From Rudaeicoccus suwonensis (GTDB lineage: Bacteria; Actinomycetota; Actinomycetes; Actinomycetales; Dermatophilaceae), in assembly GCF_007829035.1 (NCBI RefSeq), contig NZ_VIVQ01000003.1:245550-309549 (forward strand): DNA of 64,000 nt, written 5' to 3'. Of the stretch, positions 49,647 through 57,949 are shown piece after piece (position 1 is the stretch's first letter; every line of letters begins with the position of its first letter). A program made the translations under genes and the position numbers. The notes under the pieces are model-generated. The model had not been told where the DNA came from. It did no database searches and worked only from the letters and a program-made list of their open reading frames with translations.

Positions 49647-51134
49647 TCAGTACGCACCGTCGCGCTGCAGAACCGCTCGGACCGTGCGGATCATGATCGA
49701 GATGTCGCCGACCACGGACCAGTTCTCGACGTAATAGAGGTCTTTCTGGACGGTTTCCTCCCAGGTGAGATTGGATCGTCCGCCCACCTGCCACGGTCCG
49801 GTCACACCAGGCTTGACGTTGAGGCGGCGCCGGACGTGGTCGGCATACTGGCTGACCTCCTCCGGCAGAGGCGGCCGGGGACCGACCAGCGACATGTGGC
49901 CGAGGAAGACGTCCAGCAGTTGCGGCAGCTCGTCGAGTGAGTATCCCCGGATGAAGCGGCCGGTGCGGGTGATGCGGGGGTCGCTGCGCTGCTTGAACAG
50001 GACACCGTCTTGCACATCCGATGTCAGCGTCGCTCGCAGTGCCTCGGCATCGACCACCATCGAGCGGAACTTGGTGATCCGGAACAGCTTGCCGTTCATG
50101 CCGACCCGGGTCTGGCGGAACATCACCGGGCCGTGGTCCTCGCGATGGATGGCGATGGCGATCGCGGCGAAGACGGGTGACAGAACGATCAGCGCCAGCC
50201 CGCTGAGGACGACGTCCATCGTCCGTTTGACCAGGAACTTCGTGCCGGCATAGTGCGGGGACTCCACCGCCATCAGCGGCAGCCCCTCGATGGGCCGCCG
50301 GTGGATCCGGGGGCCCGCGACATCGATCATCGAGCTCGCGAGCACCAGCTTGATGGGAGTGCCTTCGAGTTGCCAGCCGTACTCCCGCATCTCTCGCGGG
50401 CGCACCGTCGACTGTCCCGCCACGATCAGGACATCCGCCCCAACGCTGTATGCCGCTGCCCCCGCGTCGATGATGGGGCCGATGTTCACGATGCGTTGCC
50501 CGTCGGCGAGTTCGAAATCCGGGCCATCGGCGCTCGCAACCGACACCGCGTGGACGACATAACCGGCAGCCGGATTGCGACGTATGGCGCGGGCCGCGCG
50601 GCGCACCTCCGGCGCTGCCCCGATGATCAGCGCTCGTTCGCTCAACTTGCCGCGCACGCGCTTGCGGACCACGACATACCGCAATAGGGCGCGTTCCAGC
50701 AGGAGCAGCACCAGACCGGTCGGCAGAGCGACCGCGAGGTACCCGCGGGCGATGTCGAGCTTGAAGATCATCGAGACGATGGCCACTACGCCGAATGTCC
50801 AGAACGTCGCCCGAAGCACCCGGGCGTATTCGTCGGCACCCACGCCGATGAGCTCGGGCCGGTACGCCTGCACCGCGTGGAGGCTGACCATCCACGCGAT
50901 GATCAGCGCGAGCGAAGCACTGGTGTAGTCCACCGAGGTCAATCCGTAGACGGGGGCATGTTCGGTGGAGCCGAAGCGGACGAGTACCGCCATGGTCATG
51001 GCTATGGCGATGGCTGTCAGGTCGCACAACCTTGTTGCCAACTCGATCTTGGTGCGCCAGTCGGCTCGCGATGTGGCGGCAACGTTGAGTCCGGCGGTCG
51101 TCGTGGGAGATTGCGCCACGCGATGCCCCCACAT
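49647..51134 (-). CDS. Polyprenyl glycosylphosphotransferase (initiating sugar transferase)
   Basis: The 495-residue protein has an N-terminal block of four to five membrane segments (about residues 35-160), a Rossmann-like CoA-binding-type central region (ERALIIGAAPEVRRAARAI), a fifth hydrophobic segment (TMDVVLSGLALIVLSPVFA) and the C-terminal bacterial sugar transferase domain. That domain includes KFRSMVVDAE, TGRFIRGYSLDELPQLLDVF, MSLVGPRPPLPEEV and KPGVTGPWQVGGRSNLTWEE. It starts a lipid-linked glycan by moving a hexose phosphate to polyprenyl phosphate. No other glycan genes are beside it, though the rml cluster is 6 kb away. Confidence 0.9.
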   Translation of the reverse strand: MWGHRVAQSPTTTAGLNVAATSRADWRTKIELATRLCDLTAIAIAMTMAVLVRFGSTEHAPVYGLTSVDYTSASLALIIAWMVSLHAVQAYRPELIGVGADEYARVLRATFWTFGVVAIVSMIFKLDIARGYLAVALPTGLVLLLLERALLRYVVVRKRVRGKLSERALIIGAAPEVRRAARAIRRNPAAGYVVHAVSVASADGPDFELADGQRIVNIGPIIDAGAAAYSVGADVLIVAGQSTVRPREMREYGWQLEGTPIKLVLASSMIDVAGPRIHRRPIEGLPLMAVESPHYAGTKFLVKRTMDVVLSGLALIVLSPVFAAIAIAIHREDHGPVMFRQTRVGMNGKLFRITKFRSMVVDAEALRATLTSDVQDGVLFKQRSDPRITRTGRFIRGYSLDELPQLLDVFLGHMSLVGPRPPLPEEVSQYADHVRRRLNVKPGVTGPWQVGGRSNLTWEETVQKDLYYVENWSVVGDISIMIRTVRAVLQRDGAY

Positions 51135-51202
51135 TCCGGTCAGTTGTCCGACTGAACTTTATCAGTCGGGCCTCACGTTTCCATGCACTTCGCGGCAACC
51201 GG

Positions 51203-51231
51203 TTGACGGCGCCACAGACGCGACATATCGT
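51203..51231 (+). promoter_or_regulatory. Promoter of the DUF4097-PadR operon
   Basis: TTGACG (51203-51208), a 17-base spacer and TATCGT (51226-51231) form a well-spaced sigma-70-type promoter. The -10 box lies inside the left arm of the palindrome at 51219-51257. Confidence 0.6.
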
Positions 51232-51257
51232 GTCTTTTGCAAACGCGATATGTCGCG
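51219..51257. promoter_or_regulatory. Operator palindrome, probable PadR site
   Basis: CGCGACATATCG at 51219-51230 and CGATATGTCGCG at 51246-51257 are a perfect 12-base inverted repeat around 15 bases. It overlaps the -10 box and ends 18 bases before the first gene. PadR-family repressors bind palindromes of the ATGT...ACAT type, so autorepression is likely. Confidence 0.65.
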
Positions 51258-51275
51258 AATTCTTCAGGAGGCGGA

Positions 51276-52139
51276 ATGTCCGAGTCATGGCAGGTCAGTG
51301 AACCCAAGGTGCTTGATGTCGGAGGCGAGGGAGAGCGGGTTCGCGCGCTCGACGTCGGCTTGATTGCCGGTCACATCGATGTCGTGACCCACGACGACTC
51401 GCCCACGGCGCGGCTGGAGGTGCACGAGGTCGAAGGCCGTCCGCTGGAAATCACCTGGGACGGTCAGACCCTGCGAGTCGCCCACGTGCCCAGCACAGGC
51501 GGCGGCCTTTGGGAAGCTCTGCGCAGCCTGGGGTCGGGCAATCATCGCGCCAGAGCGCGCATCTCGCTGTCGGTCCCCCAGGACGCGACAGCCACCGTGT
51601 CCACCGTCAGCGCCGATGCCGTCGTCAGCGGATTGCATTCGAAGACAAAGGTGAACACCGTCAGCGGGGACCTGACGATCGACGACATCGACGGTGACAT
51701 CAAGGCTCATACCGTGTCCGGATCGCTCGAGGGCCGTGGCCTCACGGGCAGTCTGAAAGCGGAGACGGTGTCGGGCAGCATCACGATCCAGGACAGCCGC
51801 CTCGACCCGGTGAAGTTCAACACCGTGTCCGGTGACATCACCGCGGATCTGGGCAGTGACCAGGTCAGCGTCGACTCGACGTCAGTCTCCGGCGACGTGA
51901 CCGTCCGGATCCCCGCCGGTCATGGATTCAACGTGTCGGTCTCGACGATGAGCGGCGCGGCGGTGGTCGACGGGCGTGAACTCGGCGGGGGACTCGGCCG
52001 GCGGGGCGGCAGCGTGGTCGAGGGCGACGAGAGCCTGCGGCTCAAGGCATCGTCGGTGTCCGGCGACGTGGTCGTCCTGCGTGCGCCGAGCGTGGTGGAA
52101 GGCACCGGTGGTCCGAACCTGGTGAAGGAGGATTCATGA
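51276..52139 (+). CDS. DUF4097 beta-helical protein
   Basis: The ATG at 51276 follows AGGAGG with good spacing, giving 287 residues. From about residue 100 the sequence is a series of short repeats with the core (T/S)VSGD(I/L/V)(T/V), such as NTVSGDLTI, HTVSGSLEG, ETVSGSITI and NTVSGDITADL. This is the mark of the DUF4097 right-handed beta-helix family. There is no signal peptide or membrane segment. It is coupled to a PadR regulator gene through an ATGA overlap. The function is unknown; related genes often respond to envelope stress. Confidence 0.85.
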   Translation: MSESWQVSEPKVLDVGGEGERVRALDVGLIAGHIDVVTHDDSPTARLEVHEVEGRPLEITWDGQTLRVAHVPSTGGGLWEALRSLGSGNHRARARISLSVPQDATATVSTVSADAVVSGLHSKTKVNTVSGDLTIDDIDGDIKAHTVSGSLEGRGLTGSLKAETVSGSITIQDSRLDPVKFNTVSGDITADLGSDQVSVDSTSVSGDVTVRIPAGHGFNVSVSTMSGAAVVDGRELGGGLGRRGGSVVEGDESLRLKASSVSGDVVVLRAPSVVEGTGGPNLVKEDS

Positions 52140-52738
52140 GCCCGGTGTTCGCGCACGGCCAGTTGCGCCTGTACCTGTTGGCGCTGCTGGCAGAGGGGCC
52201 GCATCACGGCTACGAGATCATGCGCGATCTGGAGGCGAGGTTCAACGGGCTCTACACGCCGAGCGCGGGGACGGTGTATCCCCGTCTGGCCAAGCTCGAG
52301 GAGGAGGGTCTGGTCAGCCGTAGCGACGACGGTCGCAAGGCGACCTACACCCTCACCGAGGCCGGTCAGGCCGAAGTCGCGCAACGCAGCGGTGACATGG
52401 GCGACCTCGAAGACGACCTCGATCGTTCGGTCGCACAGTTGGCCGACGAGGTGCGCTCGCGCGTCAAGGACAGCGCCGCCGACCTGCGGGCGGAGCTGAA
52501 AGCCGCGGCTCGCGAAGCCCGACGAACGGCCCAACCGATCTCGGCGGAGCCGGACTGGACGACATTCGGAGCGAGGTATGGCGAACACGCCGCCGACTTC
52601 GAGCGCGCCGTCAATACGCTCCGGCAGGCCGCTCGGCGCGTCTACCGCGATCGGCATACGTCGGAGGCGATCCGAGATCAGGTGATGGATGCAATCATCC
52701 TGGCTCAGCGGACGATCGACGACCTCAACCAGCGCTGA
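52136..52738 (+). CDS. PadR family transcriptional regulator
   Basis: The 200-residue protein has the PadR winged helix at residues 10-85 (LRLYLLALLAEGPHHGYEIM, YTPSAGTVYPRLAKLEEEGL, YTLTEAG), followed by an acidic helical region and a C-terminal domain that mediates dimerisation. It overlaps the DUF4097 gene by four bases and probably represses the operon through the upstream palindrome. Confidence 0.9.
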   Translation: MSPVFAHGQLRLYLLALLAEGPHHGYEIMRDLEARFNGLYTPSAGTVYPRLAKLEEEGLVSRSDDGRKATYTLTEAGQAEVAQRSGDMGDLEDDLDRSVAQLADEVRSRVKDSAADLRAELKAAAREARRTAQPISAEPDWTTFGARYGEHAADFERAVNTLRQAARRVYRDRHTSEAIRDQVMDAIILAQRTIDDLNQR

Positions 52739-52754
52739 GTCCGGGCGTGCCGTG

Positions 52755-53726
52755 TCAGCGCATCGTCACGACGAGTTTGCCGAAGACGTCGCCGTCGATC
52801 ATCGCCTGGAACGCCGACCTCGCCTGGGCAAGCGGTCGCACCGAGTCGATGACCGGCTCGATGCCCTTGTCGGCCATGAAGCTGAGCAGCTGACCGAGCT
52901 CGGCGCGGGTGCCCATGGTGGATCCCTGAATCCGCATCTGCTGGAAAAAGATCCGGGTGAGTTCGGCGCTCTCGGGCTCAGGTCCGGAGGTGGTGCCGGC
53001 GATGACGACGGTGCCGCCCGGCTTCAGTGATCGGATCGAGTGCGACCAGGTGGCGGCGCCGACGGTCTCGATGACTGCGTCCACCTTGCCGGGCAGTCGT
53101 TCACCGCTGGCGAAGGCCCGGTCGGCACCGATCTGCACCGCGCGCTCACCCTTGGACTCGTCACGGCTGGTCACCCAGACCCGCAGGCCGGCCGCCGCAC
53201 CGAGTTGCACCGCCGCGGTCGCGACGCCACCTCCCGCGCCCTGCACCAGCACCGTGTCACCGGGGCGAACTCCGGCCTGCACGAACACCATCCGGTATGC
53301 CGTGAGCCAGCTCGTCGACACACACGCCGCATGTTCGACGCTCATTCCGTCGGGCAGAGGCACCAGGTTGCGCCGCGGCACACGAACGCGTTCGGCCAGC
53401 GTGCCGGGGTGCAGCTCGGACAGCAGTGTGCGCCGCGGATCAAGTGTCTCGTCGCCGTCCCACCCCGGGCTGGCGATCACCGAGTGCAGCACGACCGCTT
53501 CGCCGTCGGAGGTGGTGCCGACACCATCGCAGCCGAGCACCATCGGCAGGCGGTCCTCGCGCAGGCCGACACCGCGCAGCGACCAGACGTCGTGGTGGTT
53601 CAAGGCGGCGGCGGACAGGGTCACGGTCTCCCAGTCCGAGGGTGTCTGTGGGGCTTCGATGTCACCGACCTCGAGTGCGCTCAGCGGATCCTGCGAGTTC
53701 ACGGTGGCGGCGTAGGCAGCGAGCAT
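52755..53726 (-). CDS. Zinc-binding-dehydrogenase family oxidoreductase (quinone-reductase-like)
   Basis: Starting at ATG 53726 the protein has 323 residues. It has the MDR fold: an N-terminal GroES-like domain (LNHHDVWSLRGVG, VLGCDGVG) and a Rossmann domain with VLVQGAGGGVATAAVQLGAAAGL for NADPH. The HHD at the catalytic position and lack of the structural-zinc cysteine cluster suggest a quinone-oxidoreductase or enoyl-reductase type rather than an alcohol dehydrogenase. The substrate is unknown. It is convergent with the padR gene. Confidence 0.82.
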   Translation of the reverse strand: MLAAYAATVNSQDPLSALEVGDIEAPQTPSDWETVTLSAAALNHHDVWSLRGVGLREDRLPMVLGCDGVGTTSDGEAVVLHSVIASPGWDGDETLDPRRTLLSELHPGTLAERVRVPRRNLVPLPDGMSVEHAACVSTSWLTAYRMVFVQAGVRPGDTVLVQGAGGGVATAAVQLGAAAGLRVWVTSRDESKGERAVQIGADRAFASGERLPGKVDAVIETVGAATWSHSIRSLKPGGTVVIAGTTSGPEPESAELTRIFFQQMRIQGSTMGTRAELGQLLSFMADKGIEPVIDSVRPLAQARSAFQAMIDGDVFGKLVVTMR

Positions 53727-53839
53727 GATCACGAGGCTAACGTCATACGGCACAGATCAGTCGGATCGCTGCGTCATCCACCGCCGGCTGCGACGGAGGG
53801 CGCATCCACGCCTGGCAACGTGTCACCATTGACGCCGAC

Positions 53840-55168
53840 ATGATCCCTTGGTTACTCCTGTTCGCCGGTGTGGTCCTGACCGTCGGTACGGCCATCTTCG
53901 TCGCCGCCGAATTCAGCCTCGTCGCCCTCGACCGGCCACAGGTGCAGCGCGCCGTCGATGCGGGTGACACCCGCGCGGCCGTTGTGCTGGGGTCGTTGCG
54001 CAGCCTGTCCACCCAACTGTCGGGCTCCCAGGTCGGCATCACGCTCACCACGCTGATCCTGGGGTATCTGGTGCAGCCCTCGCTGGGTGCGCTGCTCTCG
54101 GATCCACTCGGCTCGACAGGTATGTCGTCGACTGCGGCGGACGCGGTGTCGACAGCGGCGGCGCTGGTCATCGCCACGCTGTTCTCGATGGTCGTGGGCG
54201 AACTGGTGCCGCAGTTCCTCGGTATCTCGGCGCCGTTGCCGGTGGCCAAGATCGTCGCCGGACCGGTGCGTGTGTTCTCCGCGGTGACCAAGCCGCTCAT
54301 CGTCGTACTCAACGGATCCGCCAATGCCGTCCTTCGCGTCTTAGGGATCGAGCCGCAGGAAGAACTCAGCGCTGCGCGCACTCCGCAAGAGCTGTCGGCG
54401 ATGGTGCGCAGATCGGCCGAAGCGGGCGTCCTTGAGGAGGGCACGGCCCGGCTGCTGACCAGGTCGCTCGACTTCGGTGAGCGCACCGCCGCCGACGTGA
54501 TGAGCCCTCGTGTGCGGTGCGATCACCTCGAACGCGCTGCGACAGCTGCCGACGCCGTCGACCTCGCGCGGCGCACGGGTCATTCGCGGTTCCCGGTCAT
54601 CGGTGCCGACTGGGACGAAGTGCTCGGCGTCGTGCACGTGAAGCGCGCGATCGCTGTGCCACAGGACCGGCGCACCGACGTGCCGGTGACCGCATTGATG
54701 ATCAACCCTGTGCTGGTCCCCGAGACGATCGGTCTCGACCCGTTGCTGCTTCTGTTGCGTGCCAACGGATTTCAGCTCGCGATCGTGGTCGACGAGTATG
54801 GCGGCACCTCCGGTGTGGTCACTCTGGAGGACGTGATCGAGGAGATCGTCGGCGAGGTCAGTGACGAGCACGACCGCGTGTCCGATCCGAGCAGGCTGCT
54901 GCCGGACGGCTCGTGGACGGTGCCGGGGCTGTGGCGCCCCGACGAGGTGCGCGACCGGATCGGTGCCGAGGTGCCCGAGGGGCGTTATTACGAAACCGTC
55001 GGCGGCTTCATCATGCAGTCGGTGGGACGCGTCCCGCAGGTCGGTGACGAGGTCGAGGCCGGTGGCTGGACGCTGCGAGTCGTCTCGATGGACGGCCAGC
55101 GTGTCGATCGCGTTCGCATCGCCGCAGTGCCGCCCGTCGAGGACGCCGAGCAGGAGGAACGCGCATGA
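53840..55168 (+). CDS. CNNM/TlyC-type membrane protein with CBS and CorC domains
   Basis: The 442-residue protein has a DUF21 membrane domain with about four segments (residues 1-180, including AEFSLVALDRPQVQRAVDAG), a tandem CBS pair at about 205-335 (DVMSPRVRCDHL; AIVVDEYGGTSGVVTLEDVIEEIVGEV) and a C-terminal CorC_HlyC domain from about 345. Related bacterial proteins (CorC/MpfA/YtfL) take part in magnesium export or homeostasis; the haemolysin name is historical. The second, shorter paralogue overlaps by four bases. Confidence 0.9.
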   Translation: MIPWLLLFAGVVLTVGTAIFVAAEFSLVALDRPQVQRAVDAGDTRAAVVLGSLRSLSTQLSGSQVGITLTTLILGYLVQPSLGALLSDPLGSTGMSSTAADAVSTAAALVIATLFSMVVGELVPQFLGISAPLPVAKIVAGPVRVFSAVTKPLIVVLNGSANAVLRVLGIEPQEELSAARTPQELSAMVRRSAEAGVLEEGTARLLTRSLDFGERTAADVMSPRVRCDHLERAATAADAVDLARRTGHSRFPVIGADWDEVLGVVHVKRAIAVPQDRRTDVPVTALMINPVLVPETIGLDPLLLLLRANGFQLAIVVDEYGGTSGVVTLEDVIEEIVGEVSDEHDRVSDPSRLLPDGSWTVPGLWRPDEVRDRIGAEVPEGRYYETVGGFIMQSVGRVPQVGDEVEAGGWTLRVVSMDGQRVDRVRIAAVPPVEDAEQEERA

Positions 55169-56190
55169 GTCTGTGGCTCTCGCTGCTGTGCCTGCTCGGC
55201 AACGCCTTCTTCGTGGGCGCCGAGTTCGCGGTGATGACTGCGCGGCGCTCGCAACTCGAGCCGCTCGCAGCCGCCGGATCGCGTCGTGCGAAGTTGTGCC
55301 TCGATGCGCTGGAGAATGTCGCCTCGCTGCTCGCCTGCGCCCAGTTGGGTATCACGGTCTGCTCGGTGCTGCTCGGTGCGGTCGCGGAGAGCGCTATACA
55401 CCACCTGCTGACGTCTCCGCTGCACGCGGCGGGTCTGCCTGAGGACGCCAGTGACGTGATCGCGCTGATCCTGGCGTTGCTGTTCGTGGCCTACTGTCAC
55501 GTGGTCATCGGCGAGATGGTGCCGAAGAATCTGGCCATTGCCGGCCCCGACCGCGCTGCACTCGTGCTCGCACCGGCGCTGCTGGAGATCACCCGACTGC
55601 TGCGACCGGTCATCTCGCTGGTGGAGGCCATCGCCAAGTTCGCCGTCCGACGGATGGGCGTGGAACCTCGTGACGAGGCCGCCTCCACCTTCTCCGCGGA
55701 GGAGGTGGAGATCATCGTCGCCGAGTCGCACCGCGAGGGTCTGTTGCCGGCCCAGCAACGCGCCAGGGTTCAAGGTGCCCTGCAGTTCACCGACCGGGTG
55801 GCCGCCGATGTCGCCGTGCCGGTCGACGAACTCATCGCTCTGCAGGTCGGCGCCACCCCGGCCGACATCGAGCGGTTGGTGGCCAAGCGTGGCTTCTCGC
55901 GCTACCCGGTGCTCGACCGCGCAGGGGTGATCGCCGGATACCTGCACCTGAAGGATGTGCTCTACGCCACCGATGAGGCGTATGCCGAGCCGGTCCCGCC
56001 CAAGCGGATCCGTCGACTGGCCACAGTCGGCCCTGGCGACGAGGTCGAGGACGTGTTGCTCACCATGCAGCGGACCGGCGCGCACCTGGCCCGGGTGGTC
56101 GACCCGGACGGTGAGGTCCGAGGGGTGGTCTTCCTGGAGGACGTGCTGGAGGAACTCGTCGGTGAGGTCACGGACGCGACACAGCGATAG
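55165..56190 (+). CDS. CNNM-type membrane protein lacking the CorC domain
   Basis: The 341-residue paralogue starts in an ATGA overlap. It has the DUF21 membrane part (GAEFAVMTARRSQLEPLAAAG, HVVIGEMVPKNLAIAGP) and the CBS pair (FTDRVAADVAVPVDELIAL; RVVDPDGEVRGVVFLEDVLEELVGEV) but ends there, without CorC_HlyC. The consistent pairing of a long and a short member suggests a heteromeric transporter. Confidence 0.9.
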   Translation: MSLWLSLLCLLGNAFFVGAEFAVMTARRSQLEPLAAAGSRRAKLCLDALENVASLLACAQLGITVCSVLLGAVAESAIHHLLTSPLHAAGLPEDASDVIALILALLFVAYCHVVIGEMVPKNLAIAGPDRAALVLAPALLEITRLLRPVISLVEAIAKFAVRRMGVEPRDEAASTFSAEEVEIIVAESHREGLLPAQQRARVQGALQFTDRVAADVAVPVDELIALQVGATPADIERLVAKRGFSRYPVLDRAGVIAGYLHLKDVLYATDEAYAEPVPPKRIRRLATVGPGDEVEDVLLTMQRTGAHLARVVDPDGEVRGVVFLEDVLEELVGEVTDATQR

Positions 56191-56252
56191 GGGCGGCGGG
56201 GCTGCGCCAGTGCGAGTGGAATCGACCGGACGACCCGACCGCGCTGCTGCGA

Positions 56253-57395
56253 CTACGCGAGCGCCAGCTGCAGTTCGACCAGCGTCATCGGGTCGTCGAG
56301 GTCGTCGCTGAGCAGGTCGCGCAGCCGGTTGATGCGACCACTGACCGTCTGTGGGTGCACATGCAGGCTCTTGGCCACGTCGGGCCGACGGCCCCAGTGC
56401 AGCAGCCAGGAACGCAGCGTCGTCAGCAGCATGTCGCGTTGCTCGGCGGGGAGTTCGTCCAGCGGGTAGAGATGCTTGCGCCGCAGCGCGGCACGTGCCT
56501 GGGGGTCTGCGTCGCAGACGATGCTGGCCAGCATGTCGTCGGCGAAGACCGGCCCGTTGGGCTGGCGTTCGGTGAGAGCCGCGGTGCCCGCCATACGTGC
56601 TGAGGACGGGAACTCCTCGATCGGGAAAGCCGGCCCGACCGCGCAGCGGATGCCGGCCAGTTTGCGCCGCAGGTGCGTGGCGACCTTGCCGTGACTGATC
56701 TCGACGCCGACGATGATGTCGTCGCTGCGCTCGGCCCAGCCGATGCGGCCACCCATGGCCATGGAAATGCGCTCGGCGTTACTGCGGTCGGCGACGATCG
56801 CAACAGCGAACGAGTCCGTGGCCCACCCCGCAGCCTCCGCCGCGTCGTGCAGGCGACCAGAGTCCGCCGACAACAACAGCTGAGCGCCGAATTCGCGCTG
56901 CTGACGGCTGAGCCCGCCGCCGGCCTCTGCACGTTGGTGCTCGTAGCCGCGGGTGGTGGCAGCCACGACCGCCTCGGTGAAATCGCTGATGTGCTCGACC
57001 AGCCCGACGGTCTCCTCGGGCCGCAGATCTGCGACGGATTCGCTGACCGCCGTGAGAACCGCCTTGAGGGCCACCCGGAAAGCGATGCGGACGCACGCGA
57101 CCAGGTCGGAGAGGGACATGTGGAGCTCGAGGCTGGCTGCGCCGAGTTGTTCGAAGATGTTGTCCGGCTCGGTCGTCGCCGAGACGTCTCCGAAGGCGAT
57201 CCCGTCGAGCAGCATCTCGACGGTCTGGGCGATGTCGATCGGCCACGCCACGAGCAGATCAGGCTGGGGGATCTGCATCTGTTCGCTGACGGTGCGTGCG
57301 AGTTCGGTGGGCAGATCTGCGAGCAGGGGAGTAGCCGCTGCGAGCAACGCCGACGGGCGTCGCTGGAGCGTGCTGGAGGTGGAGCCGGAGTTCAA
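56253..57395 (-). CDS. PucR/CdaR-type transcriptional regulator
   Basis: The 380-residue protein ends with a PucR-type helix-turn-helix (about residues 318-378, LLTTLRSWLLHWGRRPDVAK, SLHVHPQTVSGRINRLRDLL). It is preceded by a GGDEF-like region and an N-terminal helical domain with a RsbRD-like look (SDLVACVRIAF). The start codon appears to be TTG and is uncertain. No target gene is obvious in the neighbourhood. Confidence 0.83.
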   Translation of the reverse strand: MNSGSTSSTLQRRPSALLAAATPLLADLPTELARTVSEQMQIPQPDLLVAWPIDIAQTVEMLLDGIAFGDVSATTEPDNIFEQLGAASLELHMSLSDLVACVRIAFRVALKAVLTAVSESVADLRPEETVGLVEHISDFTEAVVAATTRGYEHQRAEAGGGLSRQQREFGAQLLLSADSGRLHDAAEAAGWATDSFAVAIVADRSNAERISMAMGGRIGWAERSDDIIVGVEISHGKVATHLRRKLAGIRCAVGPAFPIEEFPSSARMAGTAALTERQPNGPVFADDMLASIVCDADPQARAALRRKHLYPLDELPAEQRDMLLTTLRSWLLHWGRRPDVAKSLHVHPQTVSGRINRLRDLLSDDLDDPMTLVELQLALA

Positions 57396-57747
57396 GGTAC
57401 GTGCTTCGTTCTGACGGTCGGGCGCGACTTTCCGCTTATCTAAGCAAGGAAATCAGCGGTGTGACGGGTGTTCCGCGGAACTGGTTGACAGCTGTCAAGG
57501 ACACCACGATAACCGGTCGGGGAAGCGGTTCCGCATCAGACCGAACGGCGCCGATGTGAACAGGATTCGTGTCGGCACGGTGAACCGATGGGAAGGTCAG
57601 CGCCCATCGATCCACAGACGGCGGCCGCGATGAGCACAGCTGGTCGCGCGAGCACCAGCGACCTGGCGATCGACGCGGACGACTGCATGTTTTGTGTGAC
57701 CTCAGCGGTCCGCGGCCGTCAGACCACCCGTGGCTGAGTGATGTGGG
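57396..57747. other. Gene-free stretch with one strong promoter-like sequence
   Basis: No coding frame of quality is visible in these 352 bases. The notable element is the palindrome and promoter at 57485-57513. The rest is ordinary GC-rich sequence between the PucR gene and the tRNA. Confidence 0.5.
57485..57513 (+). promoter_or_regulatory. Palindromic -35 promoter without an obvious gene
   Basis: TTGACA (57485-57490) is half of the perfect 14-base palindrome TTGACAGCTGTCAA; a 17-base spacer leads to GATAAC (57508-57513). It points rightward, toward the antisense strand of tRNA-Arg and on to lysA 430 bases away. The palindrome could instead be an operator for the divergent PucR gene. Confidence 0.5.
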
Positions 57748-57822
57748 TGGTGCCCCCGGCAGGATTCGAACCTGCGCTCCCGCCTCCGGAGGGCGGTGCT
57801 CTATCCCCTGAGCTACGAGGGC
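57748..57822 (-). tRNA. tRNA-Arg (anticodon CCG)
   Basis: The minus-strand 75-base sequence folds as a tRNA: acceptor GCCCTCG, a D-arm containing TAGCTCAGGGGATAGAGCA, an anticodon loop CTCCGGA with anticodon CCG between complementary arms, and a T-arm GCAGGTTCGAATCCTGC. The 3' end GGGGGCACCA shows that CCA is encoded. It reads the arginine codon CGG. Confidence 0.95.
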
Positions 57823-57936
57823 GTACGGCCTTCGCCGCGCGGCGCAACGTTACCAGGCAGCTCGTGTGCTCCCGAATTGGCCGCCGGTCGCCTTCCATCC
57901 GGCGGACTGTTCGGTATGCCGCATCCGGCGCGCCCG

Positions 57937-57949
57937 TATCGTGTGCGCG
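57937..57949 (+). promoter_or_regulatory. Candidate leaderless promoter of the lysA operon
   Basis: TATCGT at 57937-57942 lies six bases before the GTG at 57949. There is no Shine-Dalgarno sequence at this start or at ATG 57916. Confidence 0.45.

Noticed and set aside
57796..57948. Longer lysA start overlapping the tRNA gene
   Set aside because: It would begin inside the tRNA antisense strand and encode non-conserved residues; the GTG with a leaderless promoter fits better.
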